From: Polyangiaceae bacterium
Lineage (GTDB): Bacteria; Myxococcota_A; Polyangia; Polyangiales; Polyangiaceae
Direction of reading: 5' to 3'
NCBI GenBank assembly: GCA_013361525.1
Contig: JABFXY010000066.1
Span: 1 to 64,000, forward strand
Length of the DNA: 64,000 bases
In this document: positions 17,179-25,389 of the stretch, piece after piece
Layout of the letters: every line of letters begins with the position of its first letter
How positions within the stretch are numbered: the first letter of the stretch is position 1
Made by a program: the position numbers and the translations under genes
The notes under the pieces: model-generated
What the model was told of the DNA's origin: nothing
Databases searched by the model: none
What the model saw: the letters and a program-made list of their open reading frames with translations, nothing else

Positions 17179-17724
17179 ACGATACGACAACCGTCGAGGC
17201 GGAACTCACCGTCTCGTGACACACGCTCGAGGCGACACCCGCCCGCGTGCTCGCGCTCTTGCGCGTGGTCTCTACAAGTTTACCGGTGCGCTCAGCGCTC
17301 GCAGAGCACCGTCCGCGACCACGAAGAGGGATGAACCTCCTCCTCGTTTTCACCGACGTCGGCGGCGACCTCGCCGAGGGATTCGAGATCGACCGGCCGG
17401 TGTGTTTGAGTCCTGCTGATCCCAGGAGCAGCGGAACGCAGCCGGAGCACGCCAGCGCCCGGTCAACCGGGCCGGCTAGCGATGAGGCGATCAGCGGAGC
17501 CGTTGCGGTGCAACTTTGCGTGCGAGTAGGCGCCCGCCGGATTGCAAACTAGTAGTTCCGGCCGAAGTACCAGTCTCTTGCGCCAGGCCGCTCGTGGCAA
17601 GAAAAGCTGAACAGTTCGTGGCAACCAGCGCCGAACCTGCCGTTTTCGTCAGCTACGGTGGCAGTATCGTCAGGTCTGTAAACCCTCGCTTGACAACCCG
17701 CTTACAGCGTGGTCCGCTGCGGCC
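17179..17724. other. 546 nt without a confident gene
   Basis: This stretch precedes the four-gene secreted-protein operon. The best small frame is at 17331-17552 (begins MNLLLVFTDVGGDLAEG, with GAAGAGGG upstream), but its second half is compositionally random. No tRNA-like fold, repeat or palindrome stands out. It should contain the operon promoter. Confidence 0.4.
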
Positions 17725-18255
17725 GTGGTCAAACCAAACATCAAGTATCTGATAGCCGGTGCCATCACCGGCGCACTGGGGGCAGCGCCCCTGACGAGCG
17801 CCGTCGCCCTCACTAATCGATACCACCACACACACTGCAAGACCGTCCCCGGGGACGTGTACAACTACGACGTCGTCGAAGGATACTCCTCGATCGAGTT
17901 CACGGGCGAGGTCGACATCGACTGCCCCATCAGCGAGACCTCGACATTCCAAAAGGCTAATGTGACGGGTGCGACCGTATTTTACCGTCAAACGGGCACC
18001 TCGCAGGTCGCCGCGAAGCTCTGCACCCTCGAAATCACGCCGACCAGCCCGTCGTCGAGCTCGACGTGCTCGAGCGCGCTGCTCAGCAACCCGGATCTGC
18101 AGGGCTACCTATCAATGTCGTTCTCCAGCTCCGCGTTCGCAACCTGGGATAACCACCCAAACGCGTATCCTTATATACACGTCACGCGTCCGTCGGCGAC
18201 CGGGCAACCGACCGGCACCAAGTTTTCGTTTCGCGGCATCGAGCTGACCTACTAG
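17725..18255 (+). CDS. Secreted four-Cys-family protein, first of tandem set
   Basis: 176 aa with a GTG start at 17725 (no obvious ribosome site, so the start is uncertain). The signal peptide (YLIAGAITGALGAAPLTSA) is cleaved near AVA. The mature domain has Cys in the order THC, DIDCPI, AAKLC and SSTC, with beta-type strands between them and IHVTRP near the end. The same C / CP / C / C order occurs in the next two genes, so the three look like tandem paralogues. Function unknown. Gene order and tiny gaps (9 nt, 4 nt overlap, 3 nt) indicate one operon through 19934. Confidence 0.7.
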   Translation: MVKPNIKYLIAGAITGALGAAPLTSAVALTNRYHHTHCKTVPGDVYNYDVVEGYSSIEFTGEVDIDCPISETSTFQKANVTGATVFYRQTGTSQVAAKLCTLEITPTSPSSSSTCSSALLSNPDLQGYLSMSFSSSAFATWDNHPNAYPYIHVTRPSATGQPTGTKFSFRGIELTY

Positions 18256-18264
18256 GGCGCAAAT

Positions 18265-18792
18265 ATGAAATATTCCTTGTTTTGCGCAGGCATTGGGCTC
18301 GCAACGACCTTTACACTCATCCAGCCATCCGCTGAAGCGGCGTTCCGGCGGGTAAGTGCCACCGAATGTGTCGCTGACGAATCGCCAGCAACCATCACCG
18401 CAAGATACAATCCGACGCTGGGCTTCTGGAGCACCAGCTCGCCTGGCACTGGCGTCATTTGCCCGCTCAATAATAGCGAAGCTCTGCCCAACGCCGACAT
18501 CGTGGCGAATGGAATCAAGGTCTACGTTCGCGACGACAGGTTCGGCACGTCGGGAGCCGACAACGATTTTACGGTAAAGGCTTGTAGGAGCAATTATCTC
18601 GTGGCGTCGTCATGCGGCACAGCCGCATCAACAGCGTACGATCCCGGGGACGTTACGCTGCTCCCCGATCCGACCGCGGTCAAGATAACGGGCGACCGGC
18701 AATGGGCATATCTCTATGTCGATTTGCCACAGAACGGAAATGTCGGCGGGGAGTTCAGCTGGTTCACGGGCTACAGGGTGGATTATCCATGA
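18265..18792 (+). CDS. Secreted four-Cys-family protein, second of tandem set
   Basis: 175 aa. Signal peptide MKYSLFCAGIGLATTFTLI, cleaved after AEA. Mature Cys pattern: SATEC, GVICPLNNSE, VKACRSN and SSCGTAAS. The last half (WAYLYVDLPQNG) matches the third gene's (LAYVSVQFPGD). It is predicted to be a disulfide-bonded extracellular or periplasmic beta protein without enzymatic motifs. Its stop overlaps the next ATG (ATGA). Confidence 0.75.
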   Translation: MKYSLFCAGIGLATTFTLIQPSAEAAFRRVSATECVADESPATITARYNPTLGFWSTSSPGTGVICPLNNSEALPNADIVANGIKVYVRDDRFGTSGADNDFTVKACRSNYLVASSCGTAASTAYDPGDVTLLPDPTAVKITGDRQWAYLYVDLPQNGNVGGEFSWFTGYRVDYP

Positions 18793-19301
18793 AAAACCAA
18801 CGAATCAATGCCGCCTTCTTTGCTTGCGGGGTCGTCGCGGCGATCGTTGCCTTCATTCCTCAAACCGGACACGCCTTGTACAAGCGCGTTTTGCCGTGGG
18901 AATGCCGCCTCGCACCAACGTCGAACACGACGCTGGTTCGGTGGTCCAAGGGAATGAGCCTACTCGAAGCGACCGCCGGAGAGTTCGCAATGGCGTATTG
19001 CCCGTACACCTCGGATCCGGACCTGCCCCTGAGCAGCGTTTCGTCGATCGAAGTCAATGTCGTCGACATCTCGCCGGGCCTCTATGCGGAGTTCGCGGCG
19101 AAGGCGTGCGTCACCCGATCCAACTCGACCGGCGGAGGCGCCTGCGGAACCCAGGCAACTAGCTCGTCGACCGGAGATCAGTACATCAGCGTCAGCCCGT
19201 CGGTGTGGAACAGCAATTCGACCGGTCTGGCATATGTGTCCGTTCAGTTTCCGGGCGACGACGAGGTGGGTGACATCTTGCGTGGCATCGAAGTCGAGTA
19301 G
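18789..19301 (+). CDS. Secreted four-Cys-family protein, third of tandem set
   Basis: 170 aa from ATG 18789 in an ATGA overlap. Signal peptide (RINAAFFACGVVAAIVAF), cleaved near GHA. The mature pattern PWEC, MAYCPYTSD, AKACVTRSN and GGACGTQ parallels the second gene (TEC, ICP, KAC, SSCGT). The protein ends with VQFPGDDEVGDILRGIEVE. A diverged tandem duplicate, function unknown. The fourth gene begins 3 nt later. Confidence 0.75.
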   Translation: MKNQRINAAFFACGVVAAIVAFIPQTGHALYKRVLPWECRLAPTSNTTLVRWSKGMSLLEATAGEFAMAYCPYTSDPDLPLSSVSSIEVNVVDISPGLYAEFAAKACVTRSNSTGGGACGTQATSSSTGDQYISVSPSVWNSNSTGLAYVSVQFPGDDEVGDILRGIEVE

Positions 19302-19304
19302 GTC

Positions 19305-19934
19305 GTGGCCGGAAAAGTCACAAGCGTCGCTCTCGGCGCGGTTACAGGAGCGATCCTGGTTACCGCGTTCAACTACCTACTCTCCCGTGGAGGGAGTTCT
19401 CCGACCTCGGCGGCAGCTCAGACGACCACCGCCGAGGAGGTCGACGCACCCGTTCAGAAGCGGCCAAATCGTCGACACCAGGGCTCCGCCGCAGAACCGG
19501 ACCCCGCCCCTGACGACGAGCCAGACGATTCCGTGGAGGCCCTCGCGAAGCTGAGGCAAGCTTTTGCCGCGAAGCTGAAAGCGCACGCTGAGTCGTCCTC
19601 GCGCGAAGGGTGGAGTCAGCAAACGGCGAAGGATTTCGAGCTCGATTTCTCGGAGGCGTGCGGGGAACAGTGCGCCGTCTCGAAGAGCGACTGTCGATAC
19701 GAGACCTGCGTCGTCACTGTAGGGTTCGATTCACTCGATGCCGCAATCTCGGTACACCCGGCGCTCTTGCACAAGTCCTACCGGGTGAACTGTGCAGTCG
19801 AGGTCGTCCTCCCGGAAGCGGCTCCAAACACAAAGGTCGAGGCAAGCTTCTTGCTGGATTGTCGAAAGATTCTCAATGGCGAGATCGATCAGGAGGGCCG
19901 TCCCCAGGCCTCGGCAGAGGTGACACCCGAGTAG
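19305..19934 (+). CDS. Membrane-anchored protein with soluble Cys-containing domain
   Basis: 209 aa, GTG start. One N-terminal transmembrane helix (VALGAVTGAILVTAFNYLL, about 8-26), then a Ser/Thr/Asp-rich linker (about 30-75) and a soluble domain (about 78-209) with five Cys (CGEQCAVSKSDCRYETC and two later). It lacks the four-Cys-family layout but is the last gene of that operon, so it may anchor or chaperone those proteins; this is inference from context only. Confidence 0.65.
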   Translation: MAGKVTSVALGAVTGAILVTAFNYLLSRGGSSPTSAAAQTTTAEEVDAPVQKRPNRRHQGSAAEPDPAPDDEPDDSVEALAKLRQAFAAKLKAHAESSSREGWSQQTAKDFELDFSEACGEQCAVSKSDCRYETCVVTVGFDSLDAAISVHPALLHKSYRVNCAVEVVLPEAAPNTKVEASFLLDCRKILNGEIDQEGRPQASAEVTPE

Positions 19935-20080
19935 GCAGCACGCCGTGTCGCGCGTGCGGCGCCCGCCGGCGTGGATGCGAAGCTGGTCGTCGCTGCAGGT
20001 GCAAGTGCGCGGCGCCCCGTCGAGATACCTACCTACTGTGGTCCGGATGTCCAGAATCGACGCGCCTCACACGAAGCACC

Positions 20081-22477
20081 TCACTGCCGATACTTAATGA
20101 GCGCGACGTCCGTATTGCCGGCGGCCGTCAGGCTGCCACCGCCGAAATTGACGGAGTTACCGAAGGTAGCAACGGCGAACACGTCCCCGCACGAGCTCTG
20201 ATCCGCACCCCAAAAGAGTTCGCCACCGCTGCTACCAAACTTCTTCGACCACTGAAGGTCACCGCTCGGGTTGATCTTGAAGAGAAATGCATCGTCGCCA
20301 CCCACGGCTGGCGTGGCGGCGCCGGTGAAGTAAAGCGTCCCACGATAGCTCCCGGCTATCACGACGGCATCATCGACCCCGACGTTCATCGACTTTGTCA
20401 AGGCAGCATCCGTACAGTTAAACTTCGCGCTATCGATGAACGCGCCGGAAGCGCTGTACTTGACAAGAAGAAGGTCATATCCAGTGGAAGTCGGCGAGAT
20501 ATCCGTCCCCGGTTGACCATCTACGTTTACCGCCGCCTCGAAGGCCCCGGCCACCCAGACGCTTCCGTCCGAGAGTACGCCTGCTGCAGCAGCGAACTCA
20601 TCGCTCGTGGATTGAATTGCCCGCGTCCACAGATGAGCGCCGTTGGGATCGAACCGAACCACATATCCATCGGAGCCCCCTGCAACATTGATGGTTGTCC
20701 CGCCGAAGCTCAGGTTCGTCGAGAGCGCTCCGGCCATGATCAGATCGCCATTCGGCGCCGCCGCCAAACTTCCACCGGAGTTGTCGTTGCTGTCCCCGAA
20801 GCGTTTGCTCCACAAGTGGTTGCCGAGCGAATCAAACCGAGCAACGAACATGTCGTCGCCACCGGCGCTCACGAGATTCTGCCCGCCGAGATTGATTGTA
20901 CCTTCAAAGCGGCCAGAAACAGCAACTCCATTGTCGGGCATGCGAACAACATCGGCGAGCTCATCGTTCAATGTACCACCAATAAGCTTCTTCCACGCCA
21001 ATGTATGGTTCAGATTGAACTTCGCAAGAAACCCGTCGCTGCCAACCGCCGTCAACGTAGCACCGGCGCCGAAGGCTTCGCTCGACCCAGAGCCTAGGCG
21101 GCCGGAAATGAGATAACCGTCGTCCAACCCGACGAGAGTCGTTGATACCTCCCCGCCTGCCCCGCCAAAGCCTTTCACGTTGAATCCATTTCCGGCGGAA
21201 TCATAGCGAGCGAGGGCCACGTCGAAGCCCTCGGCGGTTACCGTGGAGTTTCCCACTGTTAGCGTACCCCCAAAAGTCGACAGCAGCATGACGTCGCCAT
21301 TGGGGAGCTCGAGAATGTCTGGGTAGTAGTCCAGCGACTGGTTTCCGAGCGCCTTGCTCCAAACGTGGCTACCCGTGCACGGTGCACTGGCACCGTCGCA
21401 ATTCTGGTCACCGCTCTGAACGCAGGAGTCACAGGTCTGGGGGATCACTTCGCCGACGCACTCCCCCCACTTGTTGCCATCCACGGTGGCCTCGCACGTC
21501 GCGGTCCCACCATGGCAGATGCCCACATTTAGCGTCGCTTGATCATCCGTGTAGCAAGCATCCGTTTGGCCGAGCACGCAAATACATCCCGTACCGTCTT
21601 CGTCGACCAGACCGTCGCAGTCCTCGTCAAGACCGCTGGCCCCGGGGCCGCACGCCTCTCCTGTGGGCGTTACCTCGCCAACACAAACAGCGGCGTTGTT
21701 CTCACAATGCCATGTACCGCCAACGCACTTTCCAACGTTCTCCGTGCCCTGAACACCGGTATAACAACTCGCGCCTTCCTGATTCCAGTCGACGACGACA
21801 CCGTTGACGCACTCTCCACATCCCGATGTCGGGTCATCGTCATCGTCGATCTCGAGCTGGCCGCCTTCATCGCAGCTCGGCTTCAGGCAGTCGCCAGCAA
21901 TGTCTTTCACGGGCGCATCTTCGATGTTCGGCACCGACGACACCGAGCCCTCGTCGCAAACCGGGCTTGCGCAATCACCCGCCACGATGTCGACGGGCGG
22001 ATCGTCCGCGGGAGCGGACACGACAACACCTCCGTCACACGCCGGACTTACGCAGTCGCCGGGCGGGTCCTCGCCCGGGACATCGTTATCATTGGGGGCG
22101 GAGATGACATTGCCCTCCGCGTCACACGCCGGCGCGAGGCAGTCGCCAGGCGTTTCGTCAGCGGAGGCGTCCTCACTCGCCACGGCGACCACAACCTCGC
22201 CGTTGAGGTCGCAGACGTTGCGTTTGCAGTCGCCGACGCCAATCTCATCTACGATCGTGCCCTCGGCTTTCCACGCATAGGCACACGTCCCGTCGACGCA
22301 CTGGCCTTCTAGACACGGAGCGTCGGGCGAGTTGCAGGCGTCATCGGAGCCGCACTCGACCGTTTCGGGGAGGTCGAGAATCTGGCGGCACCCACCCGCG
22401 GGACCAACCATTGCCAACGAGACCAGAAGCGAGAGAGCTGCAGCGTTCGAACGACGAGCAGCACGGGATACGACCAT
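20081..22477 (-). CDS. Large lipoprotein: Cys repeats, MopE-like motif and beta-propeller repeats
   Basis: 798 aa from ATG 22477 (MVVSRAARRSNAAAL); longer frames precede the signal. Lipobox GPAGGC. Residues about 55-250 carry four tandem units with GDCxxPxCD (GDCLAPACD, GDCVSPACD, GDCASPVCD, GDCLKPSCD). Then come CYTGVQG and LDEDCDGLVDEDGTGC, the myxobacterial 'DEDCDG..DED' Ca-binding-type motif, and CTGSHVWSK. The last roughly 430 residues are 50-60 aa beta repeats (LWSKRFGDSND, AAAPNGDLIMAGALS, VVRFDPNGAHLW) as in SBBP/propeller proteins. Probably surface-exposed; no enzymatic site. Confidence 0.75.
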   Translation of the reverse strand: MVVSRAARRSNAAALSLLVSLAMVGPAGGCRQILDLPETVECGSDDACNSPDAPCLEGQCVDGTCAYAWKAEGTIVDEIGVGDCKRNVCDLNGEVVVAVASEDASADETPGDCLAPACDAEGNVISAPNDNDVPGEDPPGDCVSPACDGGVVVSAPADDPPVDIVAGDCASPVCDEGSVSSVPNIEDAPVKDIAGDCLKPSCDEGGQLEIDDDDDPTSGCGECVNGVVVDWNQEGASCYTGVQGTENVGKCVGGTWHCENNAAVCVGEVTPTGEACGPGASGLDEDCDGLVDEDGTGCICVLGQTDACYTDDQATLNVGICHGGTATCEATVDGNKWGECVGEVIPQTCDSCVQSGDQNCDGASAPCTGSHVWSKALGNQSLDYYPDILELPNGDVMLLSTFGGTLTVGNSTVTAEGFDVALARYDSAGNGFNVKGFGGAGGEVSTTLVGLDDGYLISGRLGSGSSEAFGAGATLTAVGSDGFLAKFNLNHTLAWKKLIGGTLNDELADVVRMPDNGVAVSGRFEGTINLGGQNLVSAGGDDMFVARFDSLGNHLWSKRFGDSNDNSGGSLAAAPNGDLIMAGALSTNLSFGGTTINVAGGSDGYVVRFDPNGAHLWTRAIQSTSDEFAAAAGVLSDGSVWVAGAFEAAVNVDGQPGTDISPTSTGYDLLLVKYSASGAFIDSAKFNCTDAALTKSMNVGVDDAVVIAGSYRGTLYFTGAATPAVGGDDAFLFKINPSGDLQWSKKFGSSGGELFWGADQSSCGDVFAVATFGNSVNFGGGSLTAAGNTDVALIKYRQ

Positions 22478-22604
22478 TAGCGGAAGGTTACTCGCGATGC
22501 CGAGAGTTTTGCGAGGGCCGACCGGCAAAAGACCGGCCCGGCTATCCGTTTTGGGCAAGCCCGGATTGGGTGAGTTGCACGAGCAGTCGGCGAGCAAATG
22601 CAAA

Positions 22605-22633
22605 GACGGGTGGTTCCTGAGGAACCACCCGTC
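22605..22633 (-). terminator. Strong hairpin after lipoprotein gene, probable intrinsic terminator
   Basis: A perfect 13 bp stem (GACGGGTGGTTCC / GGAACCACCCGTC) with a 3 nt loop. On the minus strand it lies 24 nt after the stop of the Gly-rich lipoprotein gene and is followed by TTTGCATTTG, a weak U-rich tail. It fits a terminator for that gene. Confidence 0.65.
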
Positions 22634-22656
22634 CTAATCGGTTCGCTACGAGCTGC

Positions 22657-23169
22657 TCAGCAGGCGTCGTCTTGCTGTTGGCACGTGACGTACGCGCTGC
22701 ACTCCGCGTCGTCGCCACACGCCGGGCTCAGCGCCCCGGCAACGGTACAGGGGGAATTGATGCCCATGTCGGCCTGCGCCTGAACGCAGTCACCGCACTC
22801 CGGCGTCGCCGCGTCCGGCCCCATGTCCGCGCAAACGGTCTCCTCCGGGTTCTCGGAGCACTCCGCGAAGCACGGGGACGAGTCCATGTCGGCACAGCCG
22901 CAGGACTGGATCACGAGACCGGCCGCCATCGCAGCGCCTTCCGGGTGCTCGGCAGCGCAGTCGACACAGGCCGAACCACCCTCGCCGCCACCGCCCATGT
23001 TCGCGGTGCTGCCACCGCCACCCTCGACGGGCGTGCCGCCGGTGCCGCCCCCCTCGTTGCCGCCGCCTTCGGGCGTGCCGCCCGAGCCGCCGCTGCCACC
23101 CTCGCCGCTGTCACCACAGGCGACGAGCATGAGGCCCGCCGTGAGAATTCCAAGAAGCTTGATGTTCAT
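22657..23169 (-). CDS. Cys-rich lipoprotein with Gly-rich linker
   Basis: 170 aa from ATG 23169 (MNIKLLGILTAGLMLVAC). Lipobox LMLVAC. A long Gly/Ser/Glu linker with repeated GGS/GGT units (about 20-65) leads to a Cys-rich domain (CVDCAAEHPEG, CGCADMDSS, CFAECSENPE, CGDCVQAQAD, CQQQDDAC). About 14 Cys suggest several disulfides. This organisation recurs across the window. Function unknown. It is followed by a strong terminator hairpin. Confidence 0.72.
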   Translation of the reverse strand: MNIKLLGILTAGLMLVACGDSGEGGSGGSGGTPEGGGNEGGGTGGTPVEGGGGSTANMGGGGEGGSACVDCAAEHPEGAAMAAGLVIQSCGCADMDSSPCFAECSENPEETVCADMGPDAATPECGDCVQAQADMGINSPCTVAGALSPACGDDAECSAYVTCQQQDDAC

Positions 23170-23646
23170 GCTTTCCTCCGAAAACCGTCGTTCAAGCCTT
23201 ACTTCCAAGAACGACCCATCAGATTAACGACGTCTACCGCGAGGCGCGCGGGGGAGCAGGTTCTTGCTGGCCCTCCGCGAGCATCCCGTCGCGCGCGGAA
23301 TGGGAAGACCGCACGCGGACCAAAAGTGAAGCTATCAGGGACTCCAACGCCTCGCGTTACGCGAGAGATCAGCACAACCTCTTGGTTTGGCCAACTCTCC
23401 GTTGCCTTTCGTGGCGAGCGGAGGGTTGGCCAGCCCAGGGGGCAGTGCGTCCTCAGCGAGACGCATGCCACGGTCGATTCGGCTCAGATTTGAGGCAGTT
23501 TGGGATCGGGCCGGTGACGGGGCTATGATCCCGATGCCATACCGGCGCGAACGTGGCGTTGCGCCTCGGTGTTTCTGGGCGCGGCGGGTTGACCCCCGGG
23601 ATCTGCGGCTCGCTGCGCTCGCCCCGACCCCACCGCGCCTAAGAGA
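23170..23646. other. 477 nt without a gene; two hairpins
   Basis: The region lies between two leftward genes. It holds CTCGCG-TTA-CGCGAG (23351-23365) and a 14 bp stem with one G-U wobble (TGGCCAACTCTCCG at 23388-23401, CGGAGGGTTGGCCA at 23419-23432). The second could end transcription of the FabV-like gene, though no U-run follows on the minus strand. The promoter of the lipoprotein gene should be near 23200. I see no convincing coding frame. Confidence 0.5.
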
Positions 23647-24765
23647 TTACCTGGCCGACGAACCAGTGACCTCGATGAGCTTGGCGAACGCGCTCGGCAC
23701 GTCCTCCGCCGTGAGCGCATCGCGCCGCTTGTAGAACTCGGGCAGCGTCGCTTGATAGTCGTTGTCGAGCCGGATCTCGCCATGCTCCGACGCGAACGAC
23801 GGCTTGAAGATCTCCATCGCGTCGAAGGACAGCTCAGGGATCGTCTGGAGCTGCCCTCGCTCGGCGAGGATCTCGCCGGTCATGCCGCACATCAGCAGGC
23901 CGCCGGGGATCGCGCCGAGCGCGGTCGTCGCGACGGCGGGGTAACAGAGGCGCGCGGTCTTCGCGCCGAAGCGCTCGCGGATCTGGGTCATCGTCTCGCG
24001 CTGGAGCTTCTTCGCGCCGGCGAGCGGGCCCATTGCGTAAACCGGATCGTCCGGCGGGTAGTCGTAATCGCAGAACGCGACGACGCTCTCGTTCTTCGCG
24101 AGGAGCCCAGCAGCGGCGAGCGGCTCGGCCCAGAGCAGCGACGACGTGCCCATGAACTTGTTCGTGCGCTCGATATCGACATCGGTCGCGACCTCGACAT
24201 CGACGAGCCCGACCTTGCGGATGTTCTCCGCCTTCGAGAAGTCCGGTGTCTGCAGCACGACGTCGAACGCGACGTCGAGATCCTTCACCTGCGTCGGACC
24301 GTGCTCCTTGTATCGCTTGGTCGCGCCGGCCGCGATGCCGTTGATGACGTGAACGGCGCGGTAATTCGGCTTGATCTCCGCGATCACGCGCTCGATCGTC
24401 TCGGCCTTCGTCGCGTCGTCGTTGAAGAACTTCGCGACGAGCCCCTCTTTCTCCGCCGCCTCCGCGATCGCCTTCGCGTGATGCGGACCAATCTGCATCT
24501 TCTCGCTGTCGAGGTGCACGCAGAACACGCTCGCCTTCTCGGCGAAGAGCAGCTGCACCGCGAGCCCGCGCGTGATGCCGTTCGAGCCACCGAGGATGAT
24601 GACCGCCACGTCCTTCGGGATCTGCGCGCCGGAAGGCTTCAACGCCGCGCGCTCTTTCTCGAGCATCTCCCGCGCAACCGTCGGCCCCCGCTCCGCCAGC
24701 GCACCCACCATCGCCCGCCGATCGACGCCGCCGAGCGGCTGCTTCTTGAAGACTTCGAGCGTCAT
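23647..24765 (-). CDS. FabV-like SDR-type enoyl reductase homologue
   Basis: 372 aa from ATG 24765 (MTLEVFKKQPLGG); an upstream extension reads through the dispersed repeat and is rejected. It has a Rossmann glycine loop (VAVIILGGSNGITRGLA), then INGIAAG. A C-terminal half (FMGTSSLLWAEPLAAAGLL, DDPVYAMGPLAGAKKLQ) resembles the FabV/TER enoyl reductase pattern MGG..W..AL..AG.L and PIYRDGTIGKAK. FabV reduces enoyl-ACP/CoA with NADH. The match is from memory and partial: the catalytic Tyr-X8-Lys was not securely placed, so it may be another short-chain reductase. Confidence 0.5.
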   Translation of the reverse strand: MTLEVFKKQPLGGVDRRAMVGALAERGPTVAREMLEKERAALKPSGAQIPKDVAVIILGGSNGITRGLAVQLLFAEKASVFCVHLDSEKMQIGPHHAKAIAEAAEKEGLVAKFFNDDATKAETIERVIAEIKPNYRAVHVINGIAAGATKRYKEHGPTQVKDLDVAFDVVLQTPDFSKAENIRKVGLVDVEVATDVDIERTNKFMGTSSLLWAEPLAAAGLLAKNESVVAFCDYDYPPDDPVYAMGPLAGAKKLQRETMTQIRERFGAKTARLCYPAVATTALGAIPGGLLMCGMTGEILAERGQLQTIPELSFDAMEIFKPSFASEHGEIRLDNDYQATLPEFYKRRDALTAEDVPSAFAKLIEVTGSSAR

Positions 24766-24810
24766 GCCCGCGTGGTTACCACTCGCTTCCGTGGCGCGGA
24801 AGGGGAAGCA

Positions 24811-24870
24811 AGAGAGGGCTCGCCAAGGTCGCCAAGGGGCAGAAGGAGGAAGAAGAGGAGGAGAGATTTT
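24811..24870. repeat. Left inverted repeat of the GxxExxY unit
   Basis: Purine-strand orientation: AGAGAGGGCTCGCCAAGG, then CGCCAAGGGGCAGAAGGAGG, ending in GAGAGATTTT at the stop codon of the GxxExxY gene. It shows two CGCCAAGG units in direct order, as do all copies of the family. Confidence 0.8.
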
Positions 24871-25262
24871 CATCGGCTGGCGATGATCCTGCGAATACCT
24901 TTACGCAACACCGTGACGTCGAACGTTATGAGTAGCCCGATCTGAAGACGCGCGGCCTTGAGGTAGGAAGAGAGCTGTGCGCCGTGAATCGTCGAGAGCT
25001 CCACAGCCTTGAGCTCTACGATCAAGCAGCCGCCCACCAGCAAATCTAAGCGCGCCTCTCCAACGCGTGAGCCTTTGTATTGGACGATGATCGGAACCTG
25101 ACGAGCGAAAGCTATCCCCCGAGCCGCCATCTCGGCGCAGAGTGCTTCTTCGTAGACGGCCTCCGGAAAACCGGGCCCCAAATGACGATGCACCTCGATG
25201 GCCGCGCCAATGACAGCGTGTGCGACCACATCGACGCTGCGGTCCGGCTCCACAAAATCCAT
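24870..25262 (-). CDS. GxxExxY protein (PD-(D/E)XK-fold nuclease-like)
   Basis: 130 aa, the usual length of the family. It contains the name-giving motif in GPGFPEAVYEEAL (G-x-x-E-x-x-Y at about residues 31-37). A PD-(D/E)XK-like active site follows: D in RLDLLVGG and ELK in CLIVELKAVE, then the C-terminal helix pair QLSSYLKAARLQIGLLITF. Members are small, often multicopy per genome, and of unknown function; nuclease fold is established by motif, activity is inferred. The gene is embedded exactly between inverted repeats and faces left like the reductase gene. Confidence 0.88.
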   Translation of the reverse strand: MDFVEPDRSVDVVAHAVIGAAIEVHRHLGPGFPEAVYEEALCAEMAARGIAFARQVPIIVQYKGSRVGEARLDLLVGGCLIVELKAVELSTIHGAQLSSYLKAARLQIGLLITFDVTVLRKGIRRIIASR

Positions 25263-25320
25263 CCCTCTCTCCTCTTTCTCTTTCTGCCCCTTGGCGCCCT
25301 TGGCGAGCCCTCTTCTCTCC
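25261..25320. repeat. Right inverted repeat of the GxxExxY unit
   Basis: Pyrimidine-strand copy: CCTCTTTCTCTTTCTGCCCC, then TTGGCGCCCTTGGCGAGCCC, then TCTTCTCTCC. It is complementary to the left repeat with one mismatch over the 32 nt core. It overlaps the start codon region of the GxxExxY gene by two bases. Confidence 0.8.
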
Positions 25321-25389
25321 CTCTGATATCGACGGCCCGCGCCGCCAGTTGCGTCGGCTGCGAGAAAAAAAGCGCGATAGAGTAAGCCC

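Larger units (their letters stand above)
24811..25320. mobile_element. Putative mobile unit: GxxExxY nuclease gene within terminal inverted repeats
   Basis: Left repeat at 24811-24870 and right repeat at 25261-25320 are inverted copies; over 32 nt (24813-24844 against 25282-25313) they match at 31 positions (AGAGGGCTCGCCAAGG core). Both then run into purine-rich GGAGGAAGAAGAGG tracts. Exactly between them lies one gene, the GxxExxY protein; its stop and start abut the inner repeat ends. The same repeat core occurs without a gene at 7534, 28849 and 39235, as expected if this is the autonomous member of a dispersed family. No target-site duplication was identified. Confidence 0.6.
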
